Shown: in pieces, positions 21,051-33,437 of the stretch | Numbering within the stretch: position 1 is the stretch's first letter | Layout: each line of letters begins with the position of its first letter | From: Dactylorhiza incarnata | Taxonomy: Eukaryota > Streptophyta > Magnoliopsida > Asparagales > Orchidaceae | Direction of reading: 5' to 3' | Assembly (NCBI GenBank): GCA_033032865.1 | Contig: JAWHQI010000074.1 | Location: 8,922,501 to 8,986,500 of the forward strand | DNA length: 64,000 nt | Translations under genes and position numbers: made by a program | The notes under the pieces: generated by a model | What the model was told of the DNA's origin: nothing | Database searches by the model: none | What the model saw: only the letters and a program-made list of their open reading frames with translations

Positions 21051-22023
21051 GACAGGCGCGATTTTAGGTCGGGGACGCCAGTTCCTGCACCGTTTTTCCG
21101 CCTGTTTCGGGGAGTCCCAACTTCTCCAGCGCCGCCCACCTTAGGGAGGATCTTCGGGCAAGCTTTCAACGCCAAATCATCGCCGGAGCTTCCTCTTTGC
21201 CTCCTCCTTCATCCTTGAGCTTCAAGAAGGGAGTCAACCTAGCCTTCTTCTTCAAGATCGGAGCAGCTTGTGTGATCATTCCTCCGGTTCGTGACACGAA
21301 GAAGACGGGTCCACTGGAAGGTAGTGACAGCCTTCTCTACCCCGGATGCAATTGAGGACCGAGCTTGGACGCGGATTGACAACCCGACGATTCCTTCTAT
21401 GAACCCTCAACATGGCTTCGGAGCCGGTCGATTTCGCACACTCACCTCCCCTTGTAGTGATAGCTGAGTTGGATTTCTTATATGTTTGATGAAGTGTGTT
21501 TTGACTATTAGCATTTATACTTAATTATGTCTATGTGATTTGGGTATTCTTGCTTATCATTTTGAGGTGTGCCTTTTGGTGTGGCTTGTTTGTGTTCAGT
21601 GCCGCACTAGCAATTGCTAGTGGCGTGCTTTGCTAAGAGGTGCCTGCGACCCTCATTTCGCCATTCTCTCCACTCCATCCGCGAGCCTACTCGTCCATCC
21701 GCCTAGCGATTCGGTGCACTGCGGCCCGTGTAGTTTCCATCCCGCCAAGCGAAGCATTGCATAGCGGCATTGCATAGGAGTAGTTAATAGCTTTTATTTT
21801 ATTTTGCAAAAACCAATCCACCCACCTTCGTGAAACATCGACCTAAGGACTTCAATCTCAAGTCCTCCTCAATAGTTAACTCCACCTTACTGTGTTCCAT
21901 TGAGATCGATATATGGGGATTCATTCCCATTTTATATTACTTGAACGATCGGTACACTGCCGTTTCGTGCCGCAGTCTTACTACTGCATATAGCGGTGTG
22001 TTAAGATTTGCGCATCAAGTTTT

Positions 22024-22040
22024 TGGCGCCGTTGCCCGGG
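22024..22040 (+). promoter_or_regulatory. Element C primer-binding site
   Basis: TGGCGCCGTTGCCCGGG starts 7 bp after the LTR end. TGGCGCCGTTGCCGG is complementary to the 3' end of tRNA-Asp, the primer typical of Athila/Tat elements; one extra C is present. Confidence 0.85.
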
Positions 22041-22233
22041 ATCACAGACGTGTGAGTTTTCTGGAGAGGGAGAATCTGAGCGAGAAGCCCTTCCCTTTGT
22101 ATATTGCATTCTTTTGTTTTGTTTCTTCCTATTCTGTTTTCCTATTTTATATTAGGTTGCTTTAGTAATCAGTGTTAGGTGTAGTATTTTGCACAACAGT
22201 GTCTTTCTTTTTGAATCTTATTATCTTCACATC

Positions 22234-23477
22234 ATGTCGGCTGCATTCAATATTCGTTGCCGTTGGTTTGGAGATATTTCTCACGCTAGTGATAGATGCC
22301 CTACGGAAGATGGTGGGCATAATTCTCATGGCCCGGTGTACGGAGCACCATTTCCCTATGGTTCTTCATGCCCTGTGCCCAAGTCTTATGGCCACTCGTC
22401 CTCACCGCATACACCATTTTTATATTCCTCCCCGGCCCCTCAAGGACCAAGGAGTAATATAAAATGGTGCTTGTTCTGTCAAAGCATGGATCACGCCCTA
22501 AAGGACTGTGCCGAGTATCTTCGCCAATTGGACGAGGATGATGAGCCGGATATCCGGATCGTCCCGACTCCTACTTTTGGAGGCACGCCTTCAACATCTG
22601 GTTATATGTCCGTGTCACCTTCATGCTTTGAAGGGGATGATGTGGACACAGTCACTAGATGCGTGGCTGATCTAGGCTCTGACATGGCCGAGCCTATCTC
22701 CCCTGTGCATATATCACCGTGCGTAGATTCGATTCTTTGTGAGGAATCGGTGCTTGACTTTTATTCAAGCACTGCTCCTTCCCCTTTTGTGCATACTACT
22801 ACGCTCGTCTCTGACGAAATTGTTTATGATGTGTCGCAAGATGAGGCCGGCGATCTATGTTTTGTGCCGACTCCTATGGAGGAGGACAACCTTCTAGGTG
22901 AAGAGGTGCTTTCCTCAGTACCGGTGGAGGAAGTCCAAATCTTAGGCATGGCCACTGTTGATCCCGCCGAACCTTGCAGCATTGATGACAATGCAAACAT
23001 TATTTTACTTTCCCAATCTAATGGGAGTGAGACCGGAAACACTCCCCAGCTTGATTTTTATTTAAGTCATTCTTCTCTTTTATTTCTTGACCCCCCCCTT
23101 CTGCTATAACTGAGCCTGTGCAGGTTGAGTCTCCGCTGGTACATATGGAGGACTTGGAGCTTCCAGCTCAGGTCAATGATGATAGCATCCTCATGTGCTA
23201 GGAGGTTGATCCCTCCTCTGATGAGGAAGCTCCAACATTGATCTCTTCCTCCTGCTATCCCCCTGATGACGATACCTTGCTGGGCAAGGATTTTTTATGT
23301 GAGATGAGTGAGGACCAGGCCTCCTCTTCTTACATTCTGTTTCCTCTACATGCGGTTTGTGGGTATTATTATACAGGTAGAGGGGTAACTGCTCTGTCAC
23401 CGTATCAGTACCCGCTACCGAAACGGATAATGGAACAACTACCTGTGCACTTTTCTTTTCATAGGCCTATAAGCTAG
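22234..23477 (+). pseudogene. Element C: zinc-knuckle acidic protein (gag-like), frameshifted
   Basis: ATG at 22234 is preferred over the upstream in-frame 22189. The first frame runs to 23109 and continues in another frame to 23477. The shift lies at a C-run (about 23091-23099), with one TAG near 23200. The N-terminus has two knuckle-like units: CRWFGDISHASDRC, with Phe in place of the second Cys, and about 70 residues later a complete CCHC, CLFCQSMDHALKDC. The rest is acidic, Ser/Pro/Val-rich, ending YQYPLPKRIMEQLPVHF. No capsid domain or protease motif is visible, so this is at most the C-terminal part of a gag, or a novel RNA-binding accessory protein. Confidence 0.6.
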
Positions 23478-25187
23478 AACTGTACAAATGCCAAATAAGT
23501 CGTGCTGGGATGACAATAACCACAGTAGTTATCTTACTTTTCTCGCAATTTCAATTTATCCATTTTGTTTAGTTCGTGCATTTCTTTTTAGCATTTCTGC
23601 TTTCTTTTGTTTTTGTGGAGCTCACCCTTGCAGGTCATCTCCTGGTTGGTGGAAGCTGCTCTTTGTTTTGGTTTTCATGCGTCTTCTGGTATGCTCATTT
23701 CTTAGCATTGGGTACCCTCTTCCCCTAACGTTGTTTTAGAATATCTTAATGCATAGTTTAAGTCTGGGGGAGAGTAGTTTTGTTTACCCGCTCACATGCA
23801 CGAGTGCACTGCATACTAGAAGCTTCTATTTAAGTTATTGTTCATTTTCATTGCACACCACATCACCCACTTGAGCGTGTACTTAGTTGTTGGCGCGTCT
23901 TGAGTGGAACTCCTCCCTTTGTGTGATTGGGAAAATCATTGTGCTGGCTTTTAAATTATGTAGTGGAGTAAAATGTTGACTCCGGTGTTCCTAGTCTAAT
24001 ACTTTTGTGAGCATAGAGATTTGTGTAGATTATATTCCTTTTTATACTATTAGTCTTATACATTTCTATTAGTGTAAATGTCGTTTACTTTACTCAAATG
24101 GTGAATCCGGTCTGCATCAAAAGGTAGCATAGGGATGTGTGTAAATTATCGCTAGACGTGTATTGCCTGAGCCGGGAGAAAGGATAATTTTTCTCGGTGA
24201 CTAAGAACTCGCCCCAAGCGATTCTTGAAGCATTGGCATAGGATAATTCTGTTGCGCAAGAATGACGTAGGCCATCATTTTGGCCCGGTTGAGCCTTTGT
24301 GCCAATCCTGATATCTTATCCTCGTTAGCCCATTTGTGCCTACCCCATCCCTTTGATTCAGCCCCACATTTTATTCCACCAAAACCAAAAAGCCGATCCT
24401 AGTCACATACCCAAAGCTGAGCTTTAGCTGTTTTCAAATTTGTATTTTGGAATGTTGATGTGGTGATGTTAAATTTGGAGATGTGGTTGTACTCCCTTGA
24501 ACATTTGCTGAATTTGAAAAAAATATATAATTAGAAAAAGAAATGAAATGAGAAGAAAAGAAAAGAAAAATGAGAATGAGTTTAATTGAAAATCTATTTG
24601 AGATATGTATTTTGGAGTAGGCGGTGCACATACCCATGCGTTCAGGTCCAAGTCTGGGAGTGTGGTGCATCCGCGTGTTTTTGTAGCTGCGGGGATAGCG
24701 TTATTGTTTAAGCTCATTTGGGTTAGGTGCTTTAAGCCGTCCTGTTTATCATTGTTTACCTCACCGTAACCCAAGCCCCATGAAAAACCTTAAGTCCTAC
24801 CGACTCACGCTCTGAACTAATCTAGTGATGTGGAGAGAATGTGACCGGGCGAGCTTATGGTCTTCGACACTGATGGATTTCGGTGGAGTTTGTCCCAAAC
24901 CCCAGCTTGGGCAATGCTCATCTCAACGTGTGTTTTACTTTCTCCGTATGCGTGACCGATTGATTCACCGTGATTCATTTTTTTGAGTAGTAGTAATATT
25001 TATTTACTCCATTAGAAATATATAAACTATGTGTATAATTAGAAACCTTATCTACTATTTCTCTATGCACTTGGGCATGCGACTTTGCATGGTACTCCTC
25101 GGTGTAATTTTAAGCTAGCTATTTATTTTTCCCCGCCTGCTTAGGATATGTTTGCTCGGGACGTGCAAACAGGTAAGTCTGGGGGTG
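23478..25187 (+). other. Element C 3' non-coding region and polypurine tract
   Basis: About 1.7 kb without a convincing ORF; its segment near 24850-24910 is shared with D. It ends in the PPT AAGTCTGGGGGTG (25175-25187) directly before the 3' LTR. A related tract AAGTCTGGGGGAG is at 23760, the usual place of a second, central-type PPT. Confidence 0.7.
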
Positions 25188-26664
25188 TGATGAGTCCAGT
25201 TTATATAGTGATTTCCGGACTCATCTGGGCTAGGTTTCATGCACTTGCACTTCACTTTAGGCCCGTATTTAATTCTATTTGATCACGATGCCCATTTCAT
25301 TGCTTAGTGCACATTTATGCCCCATCTTGGTGTGATTTCATGTATTTTTGTGGTCTAGTATTTTTCCTGCAGGCCCTGGGATCGCGTGAACGTTCGGGAT
25401 GGAGCGGGGCAATTTTTGGCCTAAAAAGCCTCTGATCGTGCGCATTCCTTTGCGCACAATCAGGCGCACGACCAGTGGTCGTGCGTTAATTCCCTTCCCT
25501 GACAGAGCGTCGGCGCACGATCACAGGCATTTCTTCGCGCACGACCATTGGTCGTGCGCCACTGACCGTTCGCTATTTTTGTAGTTCAGGACTATACTAC
25601 AGGTTCTTCGCGCACGATCAGAGGCATTTCTTCACGCACGACCACTGGTCGTGCGCCTGACCGTGCGCGCTGTTAATTTCTGCTCCGCCTATAAATAGAC
25701 AGGCGCGATTTTAGGTCGGGGATGCCAGTTCCTGCGCCGTTTTTCTGCCTGTTTCGGGGAGTCCCGACTTCTCCAGCGCCGCCCACCTTAGGGAGGATCT
25801 CCGGGCAAGCTTTCAACGCCAAATCGTCGCCGAAGCTTCCTCTTGGCCTCCTCCTTCATCCTTGAGCTTCAAGAAGGGAGTCAACCTAGCCTTCTTCTTC
25901 AAGATCGGAGCAGCTTGTGTGATCATTCCTCCGGTTCGTGACACGAAGAAGACGGGTCCACTGGAAGGTAGTGACAACCTTCTCTACCCCGGACGCAGTT
26001 GATGACCGAGCTTGGACGCGGATTGACAACCCGACAATTCCTTCCGTGAACCCTCAACAAGGCTTCGGAGCCGGTCGATTTCGCACACTCACCTCCCCTT
26101 GTAGTGATAGCTTAGTTGGATTTCTTATATGTTTGATGAAGTGTGTTTTGACTATTAGCATTTATACTTAATTATGTCTATGTGATTTGGGTATTCTTGC
26201 TTATCATTTTGAGGTGTGCCTTTTGGTGTGGCTTGTTTGTGTTCAGTGCCGCACTAGCAATTGCAAGTGGCGTTCTTTGCGAAGAGGTGCCTGCGACCCT
26301 CATTCTGCCATTCTCTCCACTCCATCCGCGAGCCTACTCGTCCATCCGCCTAGCGATTCAGTGCACTGCGGCCTGTGTGGTTTCCATCCCGCCAAGCGAA
26401 GCATTGCATAGCGGCATTGCATAGGAGTTGTTGATAGCTTTTATTTTATTTGGCAAAAACCAATCCACCCACCTTCGTGAAACATCGACCTAAGGACTTC
26501 AATCTCAAGTCCTCCTCAATAGTTAACTCCACCTTACTGTGTTCCTTTGAGATCGATACTTGGGGATTCATTCCCATTTTATATTACTTGAACGATCGGT
26601 ACACTGCCGTTTCGTGCCGCAGTCTTACTACCGCCTATAGCGGTGAGTTAAGATTTGCGCATCA
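25188..26664 (+). repeat. Element C 3' LTR
   Basis: Same as the 5' LTR apart from scattered substitutions and the 12-bp array insertion. Followed by TTAGG. Confidence 0.95.
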
Positions 26665-26669
26665 TTAGG

Positions 26670-27938
26670 CTCTCAAAAAGCACCTAAAACTCAAGTCCCG
26701 CAACCTAATAGAAGATCCCACAGAGACATTCTCCGACACGCATTCTAGGCTTAACCTAAATGCAATGTCGCAATCCAAGCATCACCGATCCAGGCTCACA
26801 GCCACGAATAGGCTTCACACCAAATGCCTAAATCCGCATGACTATCGGATTTCGAAATGCAATATGCCGGGGACGGACACAATCGACCCGGAGTTCTGAA
26901 GAACTGGAGGAAATCCTACACTTCACCCAGTTGGTGAAAGGGATTCCTCATGCAAGCATAGAAAAATAGGATGAGAGGACAAAGCACGTCCTAAGACTGG
27001 GAGGAAGGATCGTTACCCTTGGAGCTTTCTTCTTTGCCATAGATCTGAAATTTCACTCGGATAGAAAGTTTCGCAACGGTCTACACTTTCCAAATCTGAA
27101 AACGGCTCACGAATCGGAGTTCCGAAGCTCCGGCAATGGCAGAAGACGACTCCATCTTCCTCGCTGATCGTTGTTTTTCTCTCGGCTTTCGTCTTTCGCA
27201 CTTTCAGAGATAAAGTTTTAGGCGTTAAAGAGGATCTATATACTCCTCTGTACGAACCCTAAGATACCCCAAAAAGAAATCCCAACGCTTGGATTTAAAG
27301 CCCTTGATCGGACGGCCGCAAAAACAGAGTCACGGTTCTGTTATTTCACAAATCGCTGAACAGATACTGCGTTCGACGAATCCTTTCAAGATGCGCTCGA
27401 CGAATGGCTTTGATTCTGCGTTCGACGAATTTCAGTAAAGCTGTGCTCGACGAAGGTTATAAAGCTGTGTTCGACGAACAACTAATATACCTGCGTTCGA
27501 CGAACGGCTAACAAACTTGCGTTCGACGAACGACTGTCTACGTTCGACGAACGACGGGATGCGTTCGACGAACAACTACTAATCCTGCATTCGATGAATG
27601 GCTGCCTGCGTTCAACGAACGGCGGGCTGCATTCGACGAATGGCTGCTAAGCCTGCGTTCGACGAATGCTAAGGCAGATTCAACTATATACAATAGACGA
27701 ATTCGGCTATACCCTTAGACTATTCGGCTATATACATTAGACGAATTCGGCTATACCCATTAGACGAATTCGGCTATACCCATTAGACAAATTCGGCTAT
27801 AACCTTAAACTAATCGGCTATATATATTAGACGAATTCGGCTATACCCATTAGACGAATTCGGCTATAACCTTAGACTAATTCATAGAAATAGCCGGATT
27901 TTGGCTAGCTCGCAACACAAGAAGTTTTGGGTGTTACA
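26670..27938 (-). repeat. Element B 5' LTR, fragment 3
   Basis: Matches about 3593-4890 of the intact B LTR, including the TTCGACGAA and 24-bp arrays (27365-27890). Ends GGTGTTACA, then target duplication ATGGA. Non-coding. Confidence 0.92.
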
Positions 27939-27943
27939 ATGGA

Positions 27944-28587
27944 TGAGGATCAACTTGCTCTATATTGAGTTAATCAATAGGAGCAATCTTCATTCTCCTT
28001 GCAGCTTCAAGAAGCAGGTAATGAAAAGCTTTCTTGGTTGCCATCATAGGAACAGTAATATGTTCTTCTTCAGAGAGTGAGGTCGCTTTTACAAAACCCT
28101 AATTATTTCTTTTATACACCACTGTTCTTCAACGGCTATTAGATGTCCTCCTGATACAGCATGGGAGTGATTGGAGCATCCACTCTTGCTTTACAGTGTG
28201 TTGCGCCAAACGCAAACCCGCCACATCATTTGAATCTGTCTCTGCGGTTGCGCTGAGATGGCCTGCAATCTCAATGGCTACTTCTGTTGCGTACCAATGG
28301 ATCCGCTGAGACAGACAGTTGTCTCAGCGGTTTTCTACTATTTGCAGCTCAGATGGCCTAGACACCTTCTCAGCGGCTCCTGGTATTGTCTCAGTGGTTC
28401 AGCTGACACTGAGAGCATGTCTCAGCAGTTTTAGCTGCAAACCGACTGAACTTACATCATACCATGGTATGACCTAACCCTGCATGGTCATGAGATAATA
28501 TAGGGTTTACCAAATACAACTTTTACTTAGCATTGAGTGTGAGGCTTCTTCAAATCAAATGGAACATTGAGGGTAATATTCCCAACA
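27944..28587 (-). repeat. Element F 3' LTR, right fragment
   Basis: Matches 54201-54844 of the intact F LTR, including the CTCAGCGG array and its TATA-like box. It ends CCCAACA, so in element sense the LTR starts TGTTGGG. Confidence 0.88.
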
Positions 28588-28972
28588 ATCTCCCCCTATT
28601 TGAAGAAGGTAGAACACCCTCAAATGCTAAAGTACATAACACATAAATATTTATCATGTAACTTCATATCATGATAATCATTATAACATACTCATGTAAA
28701 AAATATTATGATATTTAGAATAAGATTGTAACAAATGATATTGATGCCAGGTATGTTTCTAACAGAGTATAACAAACCAATAATATGATTAGATAAACAT
28801 GATAATGCATCAAAAATTAACTCAACCTATATCACAGGGTAAAATTAAGCTAGTGCTCAGATTAGCTTATGACTCAAGGAGATTATTTCAACAATTCATT
28901 AATTAGTATTTCAGATAGAGTAATGAATCATAGTTCAATTTACATTTAGAAATCCATAATACTTAAATACAT
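28588..28972 (-). other. Element F 3' untranslated region and polypurine tract
   Basis: ATCTCCCCCTATTTG at 28588-28602 is, on the minus strand, the PPT AAATAGGGGGAGAT next to the LTR. The rest is AT-rich with no coding. Confidence 0.8.
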
Positions 28973-31268
28973 TCATTTAAAGTTTTCTTTCTTAGAAGAA
29001 GTTGAGGACTCAGGAATGTCAGCAACCACTTCTTCTTGAGTTGGGATCTCCTTATCTTCAGCATTAGCAGCCTCAATTTTAGCAATTTTTCTTTTGTTCT
29101 CTTGCCTTTGGAAATATAGAAATGGCTTTGGGATATATCTAGAGGGCATTGGTCTTGGGTTATCCCTTCTTACCAGATTGGCATTGAAAACTCTTTCTCA
29201 TTCTGTTTCTTTCTAAGTGCTTTATCCACTCTTCAGGTGGATAGAGATTATCAATATCTTTACCAATCTGACCATGGCTTAGCCAAGCATTCAATATTAT
29301 TTTCTTGGAGTCATCACTCCAATACTCATAGTCAGGATCTCTATTCTGGACATCCCTTTACCTGGCCATGTATTCTTCAGCTAGCAATACCTGTTCTCTT
29401 TCTCTTTTCTTTTTCAATCTCTCATTTTGGTTATTTGCTTCTTGATGTGGGAAGTCTCAATCTTCTGCCCTATTTACATCCATTATGGGAAGGTTTAGGG
29501 CAATCCTTGTACCTTGCAACACCTAAAGAGTTAGGTCTGAATTTATGATGGCATTTGTATCCTCCCCCTTTCTGGCTTCTTCAAACATTTGTTGATGTAG
29601 GTATTGTTTAGTTGTTGGTATAGTGCCAGATAAGGTTTGGATAACATTTTCAAAATTAGCTTGGAGCACATCTTTTAGTTTTACTACCTCAGCATTCAGT
29701 TAGGTAGTTGTGACTGTTTCAGCAATTGTATGGAAAACATTTGGAATATCTATTTTCAGCTCTTCCTTGTTCCTGTCTGCTTCCTCATTCAACTGCATAA
29801 CAATGGAGTATACATAATCTTGGATGTGATTGGCTGATTTTTCTATCACCTCATCTGTCTTGCTGGCATAGCTTTTGACATTAGTTATATCCTGTTCAGA
29901 CAGCTAGAGGTGTTTGTCCATAGATCTTAGAATGGTATTCTGAGAGATCACTGTCTTTTCTGCTAGGTCAAACCATTTAGTCATTTGCTTGTTCAAGATG
30001 CCAGTGTCTTCCTTGACCTCCTTGACCTTATCCATTACTTCAGTTTTCACATCCAGGATGGACCGATCTATATATGTTTTGACTGTTGAAACTGACTGGT
30101 CAACATAATTCTTTAGGGATGAAAGTTGAATCTCTAGCATGAGTTGAATTGCATTTAGAATGCTCTCATTTGAGGAAGTGGCGGTGGAAGCTTGTTGATT
30201 AGGGATGCTTGGGTCTGAGAGCCTTAGTGGACTTGGAGGAGGGACTACTTGAGGTGTAGTCTGCACAGCAGCTGCAGGCATCACTTGAGCTGGATAGATT
30301 CCATCATTATCAGCATCAGCATCAGCATTGTCAATATCCTCCATGTCAGCATCAGCATTGTTTGGTTCCTCCCCCTCGGATAGATCACCTTGATCTGATG
30401 AGTCCAGGAAAATTGGGATAAGAATTTTGGAGTTAGATTTAATGATTTAGCATTACTAAGGCTGGGTTTGTAGGGCTTACCAAGAACATCATTTTTATCT
30501 GCTGATGGCTCTTTTGGCTTCTCCCCCTCAGATGGGGCATTAGAATGTCCTGTTGTAGGTAAATCTCAGAGGGCTAGTTCATTATCAGGATTAAGCCTAA
30601 TTCTTTCTTCAAGATTGAAAATAAATCTGTCAATCTGACCTTGCAAATCTTGAGGTGAAGGTACTTTGTTCTCATTAATCTTGTGAGCTTTCTCCTCATC
30701 ATTAGTATAGATATAAGTAATATCCAAGGAGGATGGTTCTTGGTGTTGCTCCCCCTCTGATGGAGCATTCAGCTAGCCTTGGGGAGATGTGGTCCTCATA
30801 ATTTAAGTGCCATTAGAGACTAACTAGGTGATTAGTTATGGTTAAATAATATTATGAGTAATGTGGTGTTTAAGGATTAATTACCAGGGATACTATCTAT
30901 GTCCAAGTCTTGTGGATGGACACTATCAGCAGGCATGTCATCCAAATTAGCATCCTTGTCAGGACTGCCTCTATGAGATCCAATATGATCACCAACATCC
31001 TTATTCTCATCCGAGTGAACTAACTCAGAGCTTGACATGACTAGTCTGGGCTTCTTGACTGATTTAGCTTTCTTTGGTTCTTTCTCCTTTGCCTCAGAAG
31101 GGTGGCTCATGGGGAGCACCCTGGTGAACCTGTCTAGGGTTTTTATATCCATTCTCTTCAGATAATGGATATTGGATCCTTTTAACCCTTTATACCTTTC
31201 AGGATAGGTTTGTATCAGGTATAGGGATAGAATTCTACTGATGTTTGGTGCTTGTAGACATTCCTTAA
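28973..31268 (-). pseudogene. Element F: env-like ORF, middle and C-terminal part, several stops
   Basis: Continues the ORF at 46972-47515, from which E separated it; the join is in frame and stays open to a stop at 30877. After that, frames resume with stops and shifts down to a natural-looking end at 28973-28975. The middle is acidic, with three Ser-Glu-Gly-Glu blocks each encoded by a GAGGGGGAG tract (about 30750, 30523, 30370). The C-terminal 400 residues are mostly long amphipathic helix or coiled coil (VDQSVSTVKTYIDRS, DEVIEKSANHIQDYV), ending in a basic RRDNPRPMPSRYIPKP segment. Sirevirus env-like proteins are known in this position; no signal peptide or fusion segment is evident. Confidence 0.7.
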
Positions 31269-31966
31269 TGTTGGATCGATTGGCGCCCTTAGAGGGGGGG
31301 GGGGGGTGAATAAGGGAATAAAAATTCTTTTTAATAATGTTATGAAAATTACTAAATTGTTTTATAATATGAAAAGGCAAAATAACAATTTAGCTAATTT
31401 GTGAGAATATCATAATAACCAAGTATAGAAACAAGTACTAAATTGTTTTATGATGAAAGAGATTGAACTAAATAATTTAGATAAAGTAATTAGAATTGAA
31501 AACTTAGTAACCAATATTTTAGAGATAACGCCAAAGGAGAGAAATCAAGTAAACACAAGTAGAGACATGATTGTATTTATATAAAAATGTGTTTACATAT
31601 ATTTGATTTCAAAATTGCTAGAAATCGGAGGCGTACAAAAGTAAATATCTTTTAATTTTCTATACCGACTTGTATCCCCACATACCGGTTGGCTTTAGCC
31701 AATCCTTCCCTGGATATGGCCTCAAGCCGCTCTAGCCAATCCTTCCCCGGATATGGCCTCGAGCACCCCCTAGATCTAATCACCTAGAACTAGTCCCCAA
31801 CACAAGGCGAATTACTCCCTAAGTCCTACCCAGACCTAGTCGCCAACACAAGGTGAATTCTCTAAAAGGTTACAAAAATATATGGAATGAAAATAATGAT
31901 ATCAATAATAAAACTCCCTATATGAGATCTTCTGAAGTCGGAGATGAAGGATCGATGTAGTATGAG
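31269..31966 (-). repeat. Element E 3' LTR, left fragment
   Basis: Matches 45673-46372 of the intact E LTR, up to ATGAG where D inserted. Includes the 13-G run (31303-31315) and two CCGGATATGGCCTC repeats (31690-31765). Confidence 0.92.
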
Positions 31967-32807
31967 TGATGCGTATTCGGCAAGTGCACCAGTCGCTGTC
32001 AAGTAATAAAATTGGGAATCGCTTCCCCGAATATCGTCTCTCAAGGAATGCAGGTTCTGGTGAACAAAATGCATGGTGAATCGATCGTTACACGAGCGAA
32101 TAAAGTAAAAACAAGGGCATTGTGATTTGGTTCCTAAGCTAATGCGGAAAAGAGAGATGCGGGTCAAAACTCCGCTTTGCAAGGCGGGATGGATGCAACG
32201 GCCGCGATGCCGTGCTTCGGGAAGCGCGTGGACGGAAAGTAACTGTGACGGGTGAGGGTCGCACACACCTCTTCTCCAAGCATCACCACTAGCAATTGCT
32301 AGGGCTTCACACACAACGAACTCAGAAAATCACAACAAGGAAAATGCTATTCTCACACCACCGCATCATTGCACATGAACATCATACAAGATCTATAACA
32401 TTAAGCTAATCAATAGTTCATTACAACAACACAAAGAAAACACAAGCATCAAGTTTAGTGAGGACCAATAGGAAGATGTCACCGCATCTTGGGTTCTCGG
32501 CCGGAATGAGAGGTTGTTGGGCTCTCTCCGGGCTCGGCCCTCAGATGGTGTGTGGATTCGATGGAGGCTGTCACCGCTCCAACGACCTACAACACTTCTA
32601 TGGCTTTCCACGACGAGGGATGCTTGAACACTTGGTGGAGAATGATTGCAAACGCTCCCGAATGGAAGGATGGTGGTGGAAATCGCCGAAAAATGGTCTC
32701 CTTGGTGGTGGAGGTGAAGGAGAAGCCTTCAGACCTCAGAAACGGCGGGAAGGACCTGATTTCCCTCTCCCCTCTTGAGCTCTCCGTTGACTGCGGCATA
32801 TCCTGCA

Positions 32808-32814
32808 TTTTATA
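32808..32814 (-). promoter_or_regulatory. D LTR TATA-like box
   Basis: Minus strand TATAAAA in TTTAGTATAAAATGCAGG, 18 bp downstream of the array in element sense. The other LTR has TATAATA at 38495-38501. Confidence 0.55.
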
Positions 32815-32831
32815 CTAAACAGGCAGAAAAA

Positions 32832-33152
32832 TGGTCACGCACGGTCGAACGCACGATCGTGCGTGAACCGTGCATTATTAAATGATAAATTCTGACTTGA
32901 GGGAGACGCTGCGCCGCCCGTGCGTTTTACTAACGCACGGGCAAGTCCGCCCATGCGTAAAAACGCACGGGTAAATTCAGAATGACTAAAAACAGGAGGA
33001 AACAGGTCGATCGTGCATTTTACTCACGCACGGGCAAATCCACCCGTGCGTAAAAACGCACTACTAAACTCAGATTGTCCGTTTTCTGCCCAGATACAGA
33101 CGCACGATCGCCACTGTCCGTGCATCAAGGAAACGCACGACCGTGCGATATG
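32832..33152. repeat. D LTR palindrome array (ACGCACGATCGTGCGT and relatives)
   Basis: Palindromes such as ACGCACGATCGTGCGT and hairpins CCCGTGCGT-N-ACGCACGGG, about ten sites. The same array is at 38520-38842 in the 5' LTR, with several CpG sites changed to TpG or CpA there. The core GCACGAYC is shared with C. Confidence 0.8.
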
Positions 33153-33437
33153 CATAGACATAGATTTTGGGGGAAAATGGGATGATCCGGCCACCTGCAC
33201 ATAAGACATACCAGCTGGGAATACACCTCCAGCACCAAATAAACACAGAAAAAGGATTGGGGAGCACCATGTGCTTACCCCCAATAACAAGGAGCGCAAA
33301 TGCACACCGAAATGGGCCTAAGAGTGCACCTAGCAGGGAATAACAAATATGATCGTAAACATGCCTAAAGTGTGGTGCATCGACTAGAAATACGGTCGAG
33401 ATGAGTCCATAAATGTGTATATAAATGGGTCTCATCA

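Larger units (their letters stand above)
20553..22017 (+). repeat. Element C 5' LTR
   Basis: TGATGAGTCC...GCGCATCA. Contains a palindrome array at 20807-21025 and a TATA box CCTATAAATAG (20 bp past the array). Small ORFs inside (20764-21036, 21830-22165) merely read through LTR DNA and are repeated in the 3' LTR. Confidence 0.95.
20553..26664 (+). mobile_element. Element C: non-autonomous Athila-like LTR element with a zinc-knuckle ORF only
   Basis: 6112 bp; LTRs 20553-22017 (1465 bp) and 25188-26664 (1477 bp), termini TGATGAG and GCGCATCA, target duplication TTAGG (20548-20552, 26665-26669). The uninterrupted target is at about 3583-3605 in the sister B LTR. PBS and PPT are in place. The 3.17-kb interior has no protease, integrase, RT or RNase H, so it must have relied on a partner's enzymes. 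Its 3' non-coding region shares a segment with element D (around 24850-24910 versus 33700-33790, reverse strand), placing C, D and probably G in one lineage. Confidence 0.93.
2524..27938 (-). mobile_element. Element B: Tekay/Del-like chromovirus (Ty3/gypsy), interrupted by A and C
   Basis: Minus-strand element with termini TGTAACACC and GGTGTTACA and 5-bp target duplications ATGGA at 2519-2523 and 27939-27943. The intact F LTR shows the empty site ATGGA at 54196-54200. Gene order on the minus strand is gag, PR, RT, RNase H, IN, chromodomain, which is Ty3/gypsy. The LTR start TGTAACACC and the C-terminal chromodomain-like segment point to the Tekay/Del branch. The LTRs are 2367 bp (left) and about 2340 bp (right, after subtracting A and C). 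Coding is broken by stops and frameshifts in gag, PR/RT, RT/RH and IN. Confidence 0.93.
31967..33437 (-). repeat. Element D 3' LTR
   Basis: 1471 bp. Carries the ACGCACG...CGTGCGT array (32832-33152) and, on the minus strand, a TATA box at 32808-32814. ORFs on either strand (31862-32314, 32458-32818, 33013-33462) recur in the other LTR and are not genes. Confidence 0.93.

Noticed and set aside
20764..22165. Plus-strand ORFs in the C LTR
   Set aside because: They are repeated in part in the other LTR, include palindrome arrays, and are not conserved as protein.
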